A DNA stretch of 64,000 nt. Origin: Hirsutella rhossiliensis (taxonomy: Eukaryota; Ascomycota; Sordariomycetes; Hypocreales; Ophiocordycipitaceae). Each line of letters opens with the position of its first letter. Position 1 is the first letter of the stretch. A model generated the notes under the pieces. The model saw only the letters and a list, made by a program, of their open reading frames with translations, was not told the origin of the DNA and did not search any database. Position numbers and translations under genes: made by a program. This document shows, piece by piece, positions 1 through 12,109 of this stretch. The stretch lies in the NCBI RefSeq assembly GCF_020360975.1, contig NW_025408671.1, positions 4,836,001 to 4,900,000 of the forward strand, in the 5' to 3' direction.

Positions 1-397
1 AATCTTACGGGGGCAGCAATTATAGTAGGGGAGTAATTATTGTATTGCCTTAATTATCCTTCTTTCCTCTATCTAACGCCCCTCTTTATACCCTTCTAGC
101 ATCTTAATTAATAAAGAAGATCCTGCTTAAAGAAGCCACTAATATCCTTTCGACTACCGAGCTTTTTGCCGGTTTTTCCCCTCCTTTCTAGCCGTTGCCG
201 GCATATCCGTCTTATCTCTCGCCACCTCTATAGGAAGCCATCGCCACTTCTGCTTCCCCTTATGCCCCCACCCTCCTTTCTATACCTCTTTTTAGCTCCT
301 TCTTCCTTCTTCCACACCGGGTGTTTTTCAGCTTCCTTGGTCCCTCTTGCTAAGGGATATCTCCGAGAACTGCGAAATCAGGCCACGCTTCGCGACA
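1..397 (-). repeat. 3' LTR of Copia C1 (partial)
   Basis: This matches 5743-6141 almost base for base and ends in CGCGACA, the reverse complement of the LTR start TGTCGCG. By comparison with the 485-487 bp LTRs of the other copies, the last ~90 bp of this LTR are beyond the window start. The short open frame here (166-408) is LTR sequence without coding support. Confidence 0.9.
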
Positions 398-789
398 CAC
401 CCCCTTAGCTATGGCCTGCCCTAATAGTAAGGGCATAGCTAATACGGCTTCGGGCTAGTAAGCGTATAGAGGAGGTTCTTAGCTCTATACTTCTCCCTTT
501 ACTCGAGGAAAGTAGGGGCCCTTTTAGGTCCCTAGGCTCTTTTAGACCTACTTAAGGAAAAGGGCCTAAAGAAGGGAAAGTCCTATAAGAAAGGGGGCCT
601 TCTTAGAAGGAAAAACCCAATTAAAATAGGGGCCCTCTAAAAGGAAAAACCTCTTCCTTTTCTTCGGCTATAGACGTTACCTTCTCGTACGTGCTATTAG
701 CTCCTCTCGTAGACTCTTAAGGCGGGCCTCTAAGGACAGCTTCTCTCGAACGTCTTCTAGCCCTATTTACTATAAAAAGATAGCCAGCT

Positions 790-3700
790 TCTACTTCGGT
801 AGGGGCTTCGTAAGACCGTCGGCTTTTATTAATACCGTTAGAACCTAACGGACGGAAATAAGTCCCCTTTAGACCTCTTAGCGTAACTAATGCTAGTAGA
901 TATCGATATGCCGTAGCCGGGTCGATAGCTTACTATTTTCCGTAAGAATTCGTATAGTCTGCGTGTTATCGCATTCTATAGCTAATAGGGTCGGAATTTA
1001 CAGTCGTAGAGATATTAATAGCCGGCTAAGGAAAATCGCTTCTTTTAACGCTTCTAAAAGAGCTAGTAGCTCTGCCTCCGTACTAGAAGTCGTAACGGTG
1101 GCCTACTTCGAAGCTCTCTAAGCAATAGTTCCTCTAAAAAGGGATATAATATACCCTTATAAGCTCTTTCTATCTAAGGAATTGTCCGCAAAGGACGAAT
1201 CGCTCGAATAAAGGAAGATTTCGGCAGCTTGTTTCCTTCCCTGCCCTCCTAGGCGCAGACCATGTGATCTCGTTAAATAGAGATAAAGGATAGCTCTATC
1301 TACTGCTTCTTAATGCCTAGGGCTAGGATTCTAGTTGTGCCTAGCTAGCCGGGAGACCGTAAAAGAGATATCCGGTCTAGTAGAAATAGCTAAAAAAAGC
1401 AGGGAGCCCACCTTCTATTAGTATTAGTGTTTCTCTTGCTCCTAGCTTAAAAGGACGGATTACAAAAGCTCTTCGTCTAATATAGGCGTAGAGGAAGCTT
1501 CTTATCGAGGGAATTAGGAGGAATTTATAAGCGACCTTATTAATATAGGCGTCCTAGGTAAGCTAGATAGTCCGTTAGGACCTATTCCTATGATTCGTAT
1601 CCCTAGGAACCACTTTAGCTCCCCTAGCCTAGTTATCTTATACCTTTATTATAGGCCTTTTATAGCCTCCCTAGTAGTTGCTTCTTCCTCTTTCGGGTAG
1701 GCCTAGATAATATCGTCGACGTAGAAGAAGACCGTGATTTTACCCTTCTATATTATACACGGTTCCTAAGGGACTTTCTTAAAGCCTAGGGCTTTAAGGG
1801 AACCTATTAAATGCTATTGCTAAAGAAGGGGTGATCTTTATAGTCCGTATAGAGCTTTCCTAAGCCGTAGAACCTTTCCTAGCTATTAGAAGCCTAGTAG
1901 AAGGCGTATATAGATAACTTCTTCTTCTTCCTCGAGTAGATAGTTAATAAAGGCGTTAACTATATCTATCTATTCGAGCTCGAGGTCGAATTCTACTGCT
2001 ATAGCTATAAGGGTCCGAAAAGACATCCCTGCTAGGGTAGTTGCCCTAGTAGGAAGATCCCCTTTTTCCTATTAATTCCTATAGATAACTAGCCGGGCTT
2101 TACACTTTTAAAGGAAGCCGTGTTTATTAGTCTTATAGATAAAAACCTACTTATAGCTAAGGACCTGTTTTCCTCTTGCCTTTTCCTTAAGGACCTCTTC
2201 GAAAGACCCTATCTCTTTATGTAAGGCTAGGTGGTCTTTCTGGGCCTAGAAAAACTAGTCTCTAAAGGGGTGTTTTTCTAGCTGCTTCTGGTTTGCTGGT
2301 AGGTCCGTAAGGTCTCTTTTATATACCTTCCTTGCTAATAGCTATGGCTTAAAGAGCCGGCCTGCTATCAACGCTCCGTGGGAACCGTCTTCTATTAGCG
2401 TTAGGTAGAAGTCGGAAAAACGATCGAAATAGGGGAGAAACTAGTCTTCTTTCGTATCGGGCCCTATACCTTCCTTTGCTTCTCGAAGCAGGGATAAAAA
2501 GGCAGCCGGGTAATCCTTCGAGAGAGGTGCCTTTCCCACCCCCTTAGGGTTCGAGACGGGAAGACTAACTAAAAAAGCTGCTTCTAGATCTTCTTCTTAT
2601 TCCGTAAGAGGAGGCGTAGGGAGGTAGGCGTATTCTAGCTCTACCGCTTTCCTATAGTCTCCTTCTTCGTCTAGATCATTTGATCTAGTAGCTTCCTCTT
2701 CGAAGTCGGCGTTATCCTCGACTACTTTAACGTCGGTTTCTTCTTCCGTTTCCTCGTCTAGGACCTCTTCTTAAGACTATTAGGAAGGGGGGATTTAAAT
2801 CTTCTAAATTAGCTAACGTTAAGAGAGTAAGAGGGGCTATTAATCCCTCTTTCCGTCGAAGAAGCTAGATTCGTCGAAAATCACATCCCTAGTCGAAATA
2901 ACCTTCCGTAGAAGAGGAATCTAGATCCGGAAGATATTCGTAGAATTATAACTAACGAGGTAACTAATAAAGGCTCTAGGATTAAGCTTTCTTTTCTTCT
3001 TCCTTTTTAGCTATGCATCGGCAGTTATAGCGTATGCCTTACAGCCGTAGGCACGAAGGTAGGCTAGCGAGGCCCTCTTCTTCGTAAAGAGCTTAAGGGG
3101 GGATTTCTAGTCTATTCCTTAGTTTAGTCCCCTAGGGTCCTTTAGGTCCCTTAGGGTCCGGTTTCGTAGGTAATAGGCAGTCTTAACGACTTCCCTCTAA
3201 AGGTCGTAGGGAAGCCTCGCAGTAAGTCTTATCGTATGGGCCCTTTCTATCACAGCACCCCCTGATCTTTCTGCCCCTCCGTTCTAGGCCTAGGTATTCG
3301 GTGCTAACGGGAGGGGTAAAATGCCCCTTTTTCGAAGCTAATTTAAGATATCCTTCGTAAATAGCTCTCCGTTAGACCGTATCTTCTTTACCTCGTAGCT
3401 AAAGTAGGATTTTATCTAGTTAACGAAGTCCCGGAGGGCAGACTAGTTATGCTTGCTTAGGTAGGTCCGTAAGAAATAGGGAAAACTATCCTTAAAAAAG
3501 CGTTTATAAAAACATTACCCTAACGAAGCTTTCCTGATCCCTAGAGACGTCGGTCTAATCGACCTAAATTTCCTTACACGGCTGGTCCGGCCGTAAAGGC
3601 GTTCGTCTAGAAATTCGTCTCCTAGTCTTCCCTTGGCCGCAGTATTCGCATTCGACGGTCTTTAGGCCCCTTATTCGTACGCCCTATTATTGGCCTAGCT

Positions 3701-4230
3701 TATGCAAAGCTAGGGGGCCCGGGTGACCAAGTCGTGCGTGCTAAAGAAGACCGTCTCCTTAGGCTGCTAGAAGAGGATCCTTAGATCCTACCCTCCTAGC
3801 AGGGAAAGCTGACTTCTCGAGAGATTCCTTCCTAAGGATAGGTCGGAATTCGAGAACAAATTAACCGAATTTTTCCTCGATAAGCCCGATAGTCTAATTC
3901 TTCTAGACTAGCCTCGTAGGCTTAGGCAAAAAGCTACCCTTTTTCTTCGAAGAATTCGTATAGATCCGTTAGGTAATTTCATCGTGAAATTTACCCTTCC
4001 GTATCCCTCTATCCGTACGGTTAATTCCCCGGCAATAAGATATTCTCTTCGTGCCTTCTTAAAGGACCGGAATCGTAAGAGTGTATTGCAGATGTCGAGG
4101 GAAGCACCAGAGTCAAGGATAGCTGATTTTCGTAGGGGATAGTCGGAGGGTTCTAACGGTTGGTCTTGGCCTTGTTAATCCGTAGGGAAGACGAAGGCCG
4201 GATTTGCTATACCAACGATTTTTCCTCGAA
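790..4230 (-). pseudogene. Copia pol remnant of C1 (integrase, reverse transcriptase, RNase H)
   Basis: Read on the minus strand, the segment follows the Copia order: integrase, then reverse transcriptase, then RNase H. The RT box FFYVDDII is at about 1700-1730. The terminal motif around ADGLTK, typical of Copia RNase H ends, lies near 800-830. Stops interrupt all frames, mostly TAG where the parallel copies imply Trp or Gln, as expected from RIP. No enzyme can be made from it. The same segment in copy C2 is at 28190-31740 on the plus strand. Confidence 0.85.
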
Positions 4231-4252
4231 TTTACGGTAGCGGCGTTGGTTG

Positions 4253-4999
4253 CTATTTCTTAGCAACCCGAATCTCGTCTATCTTCTTCTGCAACGAGGG
4301 GTCCTCCTTAAGAGACTGTTGTACTATTTCTCGTAGCCTCTTTAAAGGGTTAACTCCTTCGGGTCGGTTTTCCTCGAAGACCTGCCAGCAGTCTTCCAGC
4401 CGATGGGGCTTATTGCATGCTTGGTAGGTAGGTCGATTCCTTCTCGTACGTTGTCTCTTCGAGGAATCCTCGTCCCGGTCCGGAAGGTCTGCTTGAAAAC
4501 CCCCCCTTTTTACCCCTTGTTGCTGATGTTGACGAGGTTCGATTTCGACTAGTTCCCTGATTTTTCGACTAACGGACTGAAAGGTCCATTGGGGGACTAG
4601 TCGGGCCGGTCTGACTAACGGGACCGGGGCCGGGCCCGGAGCAAGAGGCGGAGCCGGGGCCGCAGCTGCAGTTGACGACGACGTTAAGGCTCTCGAGGGA
4701 GGAGGAGCCGAAGGAGCAACAGCCGCAGCAGCAGCAGCGGGAGCCGTAGCAACAGGGGCTACAGCAGCTGCAGGGGCAGCAGGTCGAGCCGTCTGGGTCG
4801 AGTGCTGGCCACGAAGGAACAAGTCTGCTTGTTGTTGCACTCTAGCAGCCTCTTCGTCTAGTTCCCGGCTAGCTTCTCGAAAGATAGTCGAGTAACCGTC
4901 ACTAATAGGCTTTATTAGCAGAGATATATCCCGTAGCCACTGGCTAGAAAGAGCTTCTATAAGGAAGTATTGATTAGCTTCCTTAAGGATTTCTTCCTA
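4253..4999 (-). pseudogene. Copia gag remnant of C1: long open C-terminal part with zinc knuckle
   Basis: The minus-strand frame is open from about 4999 to the stop at 4253. It encodes an Ala/Pro-rich linker (about 4600-4800), then a basic region, then a nucleocapsid knuckle of C-x2-C-x3-H-x4-C spacing whose first Cys is now Tyr (TGC to TAC), ending ACNKPHRLEDCW, and a Lys-rich tail (VAKK, stop). There is no ATG at the head of the open part; the codon at 4840 is GTG and the frame continues upstream, so this is an internal part of gag whose N-terminal half (to about 5640) carries stops. The GC-rich stretch still has many CAG/GCA codons, so it escaped most of the mutation seen in the other copies. 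Confidence 0.75.
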
Positions 5000-5654
5000 C
5001 TTAGCTAGCCACGAAGAAGCTAGCAGGTTCCTAGCAGAAAAGGCTCCTAGGTAGGCCGTATAGGTCTTCCTAATACGGTCAGTTATATAGCCCCTCGAGG
5101 GAGCTATCGAGGTCTCGAGCTTTAAAAGCCACTGCCTAGGAGTCTCTTCTTCTCGAAGAGTGATTAGCTTTACGGCACTAACGGATTCCGTTATCGCCGT
5201 GCGTGCAGTAGTTAGTAACTTCGTCTCGTAAAGGTATTCCTTACGGTGACTCTCGTAGTTACCTAAGGCAGCAGAAAAAGCTCTCTGTTATATAGAGGTT
5301 AGCTTAGAGAAGAGGGTAGCTCCCTCTATAAAGTCCGTTGCCCTAGGACGAAGAGGGGGCTTAAGAGGGTCCTGCTTATTAGAAAAGACTAAATTATAGA
5401 TAGTTCTGTCTATACGAGCCCGTAGCTCCTTTACCTACTTATCCTAATCTTGGGGCTCTATAAGAATCGTCCTACGGACCGTAGGGACGGCAGAGGAGTC
5501 GGTTTTCGTTATCGTTGCGGGGAAAGGTAGAAAAGTCGGTTAAAAATCGGCTTTTCTAGTAAGAGGGGTAAAAGGAAGCCACGAGGGGTGTAAGAAAGGT
5601 GCCTTTTATAGCAGCCGGAAGGTATAGGAATACTATTCCTCCCGGGCTTATAAC

Positions 5655-6141
5655 TCTCGCGAAGAGAGATACGAGAAGTATATATAAAATACATAAAGGT
5701 AAAAGTAGAAGTAAGGGGTCGGATAGGCAGGGCAGAGATATTTAAATCTTACGGGGGCAGTAATTATAGTAGGGGAGTAATTGTTATATTGCCTTAATTG
5801 TCCTTCTTTCCTCTATCTAACGCCCCTCTTTATACCCTTCTAGCATCTTAATTAATAAAGAAGATCCTGCTTAAAGAAGCTACTAATGTCCTTTCGACTA
5901 CCGACCTTTTTGCCGGTTTTTCCCCTCCTTTCTAGCCGTTGCCGGCACATCCGTCTTATCTCTCGCTACCTCTATAGGAAGCTATCGCTACTTCTACTTC
6001 CCCTTATGCCCCTACCCTCCTTTCTGCACCTCTTTTTAGCTCCTTCTTCCTTCTTCTACACCGGGTGTTTTTTAGCTTCCTTGGTCCCTCTTACTAAGGG
6101 ATATCTCCGAGAACTGCGAAATCAGGCCACGCTTCGCGATA
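5655..6141 (-). repeat. 5' LTR of Copia C1
   Basis: A 487-bp LTR. Its ends, read in element orientation, are TATCGCGAAG (mutated from TGTCGCGAAG) and CTTCGCGAGA, forming an unusually long terminal inverted repeat. The LTR limits were fixed from copy C2, whose target duplication shows where the LTR really ends. Confidence 0.88.
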
Positions 6142-9087
6142 ACTATAAGTTTTCCTTATAGATATTTAAGGAGAAGTAAACTACTTTTTTTATTATCTTT
6201 AGCTACTTTTATAACTATTATCGTAGCTTTATAAGGTCTTATATTACTCTTTACTTTCTCTAGGGTCTAGAATTTAGTATTTTCTATGCCTTAAGCTATA
6301 TCTATATATCTTATACTAAGTCTCTCGCTTAGTTAAGGAATAAAGTTAATTAGGTAATTTAAAGGGATCGGGATTCTTTTATATATAATTTCTTCGACGA
6401 TTTTATCTATAAGTCTATTAAACTTCTTATTTAGATCTACTTTATATCTATAGTATATAAGGATAATCTTTAAGCTAGTTTTTACTATTCTTATTATTTT
6501 AATTTCCTTTATATCCTCTTTAACTCTTTATCTTTTCCCCTTATAAGTATTAATCCTTATTATAGTTATATAGATTATCTAATTATATATATCGCTTTAT
6601 TATATATTATCCGTAATTATAATAACTAATATCCTTCCTACTTCTTTTCTTATATCGCTTACTTTTAAATTCCTTAGCTTTTACTTATATAGGCTTCTAT
6701 ATCTTTAAAACTAGTCTAAGAAACCGGATTCTCTTTTACTAATAGCTTAATTTAAGTAAGATAGTATAACTATAGCTTTAACCTATTTTATAAGTAGTAA
6801 TATAAAGGAGTCTAGCTATATATCTACCTAGTATATAATAAGCCTTTAAATATATATACCTATTTAAGAAAACCTATTAATAAGTACTAAGGGAATTACG
6901 CTTTTATTATCTTTTCTTTTAAGGTAAAGAGTCCTATTTACTACTTTATATATTATAAATTTAATCTTATAGTCCTAAGAGTATACCTTATACTTATTAA
7001 GGTAATATCTTTCTTTACTATAATAAAAATATCTCTTAGGCTAGTTAAAAGTATTAATATAAGACTATATATATTAATTAAATAGGTAGTAAAATCTAAT
7101 AGTATTTACGCTACCTCCTTATCTACGACTTAAAGAGTAGCCTTTACTACTAACGCGTTTCTATTCCCTATTAATCTAGTTAAATATCTACTCTTATTAG
7201 TAAGTAAGGTTAATCTTTATATCTTTAAAGGCTTTTATTAAGTCTAAGATCTCCTTTATAAGCTATCTAGGTTTCTTATTTATTTTCTTTAACTCTTTAA
7301 GAAGTTTTTCTTTACCCTTATTAAATTCAGCTTCTTTTATTACTTTATTAATTTCCCTAAAAAGCTAGTCTTTCTTTAGGTTTTTAAGCTTTTAATTATA
7401 AACTTTAGATACTATATCTTATCGCTTAACGTCCTAGCAAGGTACTAAGTAGTTATTAATTATATAAATAAGGCTTTTATATAGGAGTTTTAAGATAACT
7501 TTAAATATCTTTTTATTTCTCTCTATAATATTAATAATAAGCTCCTTTAGTATTATATAGTAGATAAAGTATAACTAAACTATAGATTCTTCTTAGCTAT
7601 TAGGTTATACCTTACGCTATAGGTATAAGTAGAGACTAAGCTATTTTATAACTTCTATAATAGTCTTAAGCTTTTTAGTATTATAATAGTTTAAGCGGTC
7701 GTTAGTAGTTTCTAGTTATTTAATATTATATATATAGTAGTATTAAAGGAGTCTCTTCTTTACTTCTTTCTAAGTAAGTCTATTTATAAGAATTTTAATA
7801 GTAAGGGCTTATATAGAGGAGATATAGACTTTAAGCTAGTTTATTTTATCCTTATTATAGATATAGTTAATGCGTATCTCTTATTTAAACTTCTTAAAGA
7901 ATTTAGTTATATTTTTACCGTTAAATTTACTTATAAGTAAGAGTTATAGTTAGCGGAGTCTTCCTATTAGGTTATCTTAGCTTCTAGTAAGCATATCTCT
8001 AAGTCTATTAGTAATCTTATTAATATCTACCTTAATTTTCTTTATATTATTAATAATAGGATTAAATAATCCCTCTTAACGGCTAGCGATTCTAGATATA
8101 GTATGCCTATAGATTATAAGGTTATAAAATTTAAAGTTAGAGTTTTTAGAGTTAAAGGATATCTTATTATAACTATCTTATTACTTACTTTCTTATTTAT
8201 TAGTAAGAGGTAAGCGTTCTTTATAAGCTACTATATAGAGAAGAGCTAAGGTTAAGGTTATTAAGGTATCCCTTATTAGTACCTATATTAGTATTATTAA
8301 TACGTATATAAGTAAGAGGTCTTAGTAGGGTTCTAGAACGGTCTAGATTACGCTATTATTATTATTTATATCTTTTAAAGTATTATATAAGGATTATAGT
8401 TTCTTAACTAAGTCGCTAATATTAAAGGTTATAGGGCTAATAATAAGAGCTTAGGGTTTTTTAGTATTAGCTTATTACTTTTCCTTTACTATTAGTAAAG
8501 GTATTATCTAATTATTTATTTCCTAGTAAGTCTATTACCTTATTAAGTCCCTAACTCTAGCTATTAAGGTAGTTACTACTTTAATTATTAAATCCTTAGA
8601 TTTTATTTTTTCTAAATAGTATTATTATCTTCTAGGTATTCTTAGCTTTATAAAGCTACTTATCGCTATATAAATAAAACGGAATAATAAGTTTACGCCT
8701 TAAAGACTAGTTTTAATAAGGATAAGGGTATATACTTAAAGCACGCGTAGTATATAGCTAAGGATTAGTAGAGTAATTAACTATGTAATTATATAATTAT
8801 CGGTCCTATATATAGCTCTAAGGGCCTTAGGTTATAAATATAAGTCTTAGAGATTTCTTTACTCTATGCCTCTTTATCTTTACTAAAGTCGCGTAACTAG
8901 CGGCCTTTACTTTAAAAGGGAAAAATAAAAATTTATATTAACTATAATTAAGGAAGATACCTAATTAAATAATTAAGGTCTTTATAAAGCCTTTAAGTAT
9001 ACTTAGAAGTAAGTTAGAAGGGGAGTACTAAGGGTCTTATCCCTTTAACGGGCTAATATCTATAAGGGTATAATCTTACCCGTTAAA
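6142..9087 (-). mobile_element. Gypsy copy Gm, 5' part on minus strand, interrupted by Copia C1
   Basis: This is the reverse complement of 18634 to about 21580 in the complete Gypsy copy G2: LTR, leader, gag. The 5' LTR is at 8712-9087 and the decayed gag zinc knuckle is near 6999-7030. The remaining 3' part must lie left of the window, beyond Copia C1. Right of 9087 the sequence becomes Copia gag (C3), so Gm inserted into C3. Heavy RIP: no frame stays open. Confidence 0.85.
8712..9087 (-). repeat. 5' LTR of Gypsy Gm
   Basis: A 376-bp LTR, reverse complement of 18634-19009 and homologous to 16657-17035 and 37091-37465. Its ends form the inverted repeat TTTAACGGG / CCCGTTAAA. Confidence 0.88.
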
Positions 9088-10200
9088 CTAGCTATAAAGA
9101 AGCTAGTAGGTTCCTAGTAGAAAAGGCTCCTAGATATACTATATAGGTCTTCTTAATCTAGTTAGTTATATAGCCCTTTAAGGGAGCTATTAAGGTCTTA
9201 AGCTTTAAAAGCTACTACTTAAGAGTCTCTTCCTCTTAAAAAGAGATTAGCTTTACGGTACTAACGGATTCCGTTATTACTATATAAGTAGTAGTTAGTA
9301 GCTTTGTCTTATAGAGGTATTCCTTTTAGTAACTCTCGTAGTTACCTAAGGTAGTAGAAAAAGCTCTCTACTATATAAAGGTTAGCTTAGAGAGGAGGGA
9401 AGCTCCCTCTATAAATTCCGTTGCCTTAAGATAAAAAGGGGGCTTAAGAGGGTCTTACTTATTAAAGAAGACTAGATTATAGATAGTTCTATTTATATAA
9501 GCCTATAGCTCCTTTACCTACTTATCCTAATCTTAGGGCTTTATAAGAATCGTCATATAGACCGTAGGGGCGGCAGAGTTATTTTTCGATATTATTATAG
9601 GGGAAGGGTAAAATAGTCGGTTTTTTTAGTAAGAGGGGTAAAAGGAAGCTATAAGGGATATAAGAAAGGTGCCTTTTATAGTAGCTAGAAGGTATAGGAA
9701 TACTATTCTTCCTAGGCTTATAACTCTTATAAAGAGAGATATAAGAAGTATATAAAAATATATAAAGGTAAAATTAAAAGTAAGGGGTCGGATAGGTAAG
9801 GCAGAGATATTTAAATCTTATAAGGGTAGTAATTATAGTAGGGGAGTAATTATTATATTACCTTAATTATCCTTCTTTCCTCTATCTAACGCCCTTCTTT
9901 ATACTTATTTAGTATCTTAATTAATAAAGAAGATCCTACTTAAAGAAGCTATTAATATCCTTTTAACTACTAAGCTTTTTACTAGTTTTCCCTTTCTTTT
10001 CTAGCTATTACTAGTATATCTATCTTATTTCTCGCTACCTTTATAGGAAGCTATCGCTACTTTTACTTCCCCTCTTACCCCTACCTTCCTCTCTATACCT
10101 CCTTTTAGCTCCTTCCTTAAAACCTATTTTTTAGCTTCCTTAGTCCCTCTTACTAAGGGATATCTCTAAGAACTACGAAATTAGGCTATACTTCGCGATA
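9088..10200 (-). mobile_element. Copia copy C3: 5' LTR and start of gag, minus strand
   Basis: 9088-9724 matches the gag start and leader of C1 (about 5020-5650). The LTR is 9725-10200 (476 bp), ending CTTCGCGATA. The element is cut at 9087 by the LTR of Gypsy Gm, with the rest presumably beyond Gm to the left. Its right end abuts Gypsy internal sequence at 10201 (equivalent to about 24370 in G2), so C3 inserted into Gypsy G1. Heavily RIP-mutated. Confidence 0.85.
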
Positions 10201-12109
10201 ATTTTATCCTAGAGACTAACGTATAGGTCTTAGTTAATTAACTAAAAGGTGCCCTTAAAGATATCCTTAGAGCTATAGTTACTCGCTAAATAAGCTATAT
10301 TTTCCTCTTTAACTTTACTATATAATACGTTAAAGGTAAGAAGAATAGTATAGCTAATAGACTCTTAAGAAAACCTAAAGGACCTTTTAATATATTAGAT
10401 AGGGAAATAAAAGGCGATATTAAAGAATTTATAGACTTTTACTTAAACGTAGTATAAGGGACTAAGCTATAAGGGGACGATTTAAAAGAATCGAGGATAA
10501 TCATAGACTTCCTTTAAATATTAAAACGGCCGAAGGGCCTTTCTAAATAAGACTATAGGAAGCTATGCTTAAAGAGTTTAAATTTCTATATTAAAGATTA
10601 AAAGCTTTAGCGACTCCCTAAAAAGGAAGAAAGGGGACCTATACTAGTTATAAATAACCTAAAAAATTAAAAAAGGATTATTATAAAGTACTATATATAA
10701 ATAAGATATAAAGGGCAATAAGTTATATATATATTTATAAAGAATAAGTATTAGTAAGCTAGCCTTTAAAACGATATTTACTATATAATCTCTTTTTATA
10801 AAGAATATTAATACTTTACGACTAAGAGACCCTAAGAAGTTATAACCGCGACTATACCTAGCTACCCTATAAGTAAAATTTACTTTAATAGCTAGTATAT
10901 ACTATCTAATTATAAGTATTTATACTTTATAGAAGTATAAGACGACCTTATTAAATAAGTAAAAGTAACCCTAGTTAAAGAAATTACCGTAAGAGCTATA
11001 ACTAAATTTATACTCTTTATTATTTATAAGTATAGCGTAATACTATACGCTATAATTAATGGAAGGCCTAAAATAAAGAAAGACTTTAAGTATATCTTAA
11101 AGGATATAAGCGTTAAAGTTATTTAAACTTTAGTATATAATTTAAAGGTAAATATAGTAGTAAAATAAAGGTATTAGAGGTTAATAATAGTACTTATAAA
11201 AATAGTAAAGAAAAATAGTAAGTAAATTAAATACCTTAATTAAGTAATCCTTATAAACTAAATAATAGCTAAAGAGTCTTATAAAATATTAGCTTTCTAC
11301 CTACTATATAAATAAGAACTAGTACTACCTCTTAAGGTAGAATACTTAACTTAGTAACTAATTAACTAAGATAAAGTAAAGATAAGAGAAGAATTATTTA
11401 AAGTATATATATAAGTTTTAGAAAAAAAAGAAAAAGATATAAAAGAAACTAAGAAAAGAGTAATAAGATATTAAAATTAATTAATAAAGAGAATAAATAA
11501 AGCTAATAAGTATATAATAAAGAAAGAGAGCTTATAACTTAAAGACCTTATCTTACTATTTAATATAAGACGATTAAATAATCTAAGGAGGTAAGCTAAG
11601 TATTAAATAAGATAAAATAGTCTTTTTTAAGTAGTATCGCGCTTAGAGTAGTCTAGGGTATATAAGATTAAGACTCTAAATAGAATTATACTTAATAAGA
11701 TAATCCTAAGAGAGTATTTAAAGAAGTTTAAAAAAGATAAAGAAAGTTAGTAATACTCTACTAAGGATAACTAGTTACTTTAAGATAAGATTACTCTTAA
11801 TAAAAAGAGGAAGGAAGAAATAATAGATAAAGTAGATAATTTACTACTCCTATTAAGTAGAGAAGCTTTAAATTAAATAGTACTATAGTTATAACGACTC
11901 CTTAATAAACCTTAAAAGGATTAAAGCTAAGAAGAGGAAAAGGAGTAACTATAAATACCTAAGAAAGGCCTAAGGTATATAATTAAGGTTTAGCTACTAT
12001 AGCTTAGTAAAGTAAAAAAGGATCTCTATATAGGAGCCCTAAAGACGCTAATTTAATAAGAAAAGGAGGAGGTAAAAAGGAGCTAGGGAGGAAAAGGTAG
12101 TAAAGATAA

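Larger units (their letters stand above)
1..6141 (-). mobile_element. Ty1/Copia LTR retrotransposon copy C1, nearly full length, runs off the left edge
   Basis: A Copia-order retrotransposon lies on the minus strand: 5' LTR on the right (5655-6141), gag next to it, then pol, then the 3' LTR at the left edge. Comparison with the complete copy at 26276-32534 shows that about 90 bp of the left LTR lies outside the window. The RT motif FFYVDDII is readable on the minus strand near 1700-1730, followed by a TAG where Trp or Gln is expected. The element sits inside a minus-strand Gypsy copy, because the sequence right of 6141 is Gypsy internal DNA (reverse complement of about 21575 leftwards). The expected 5-bp target duplication would be ACTAT at 6142-6146, but the other copy is off-window. 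Of the five Copia copies this one keeps the most CpA and has the longest open gag stretch, so it is probably the youngest here. It is not functional: pol has many stops. Confidence 0.93.

Noticed and set aside
166..408. 80-residue open frame (and its relative at 5886-6161)
   Set aside because: It lies in the Copia LTR in both places; sequence is Ser/Leu/Phe-rich translation of pyrimidine-rich LTR without protein features.
5743..6141. 399-bp LTR limit inferred from TG...CA-like ends
   Set aside because: The AGTAA duplication around C2 shows the LTR includes a further ~86 bp ending CTTCGCGAGA.
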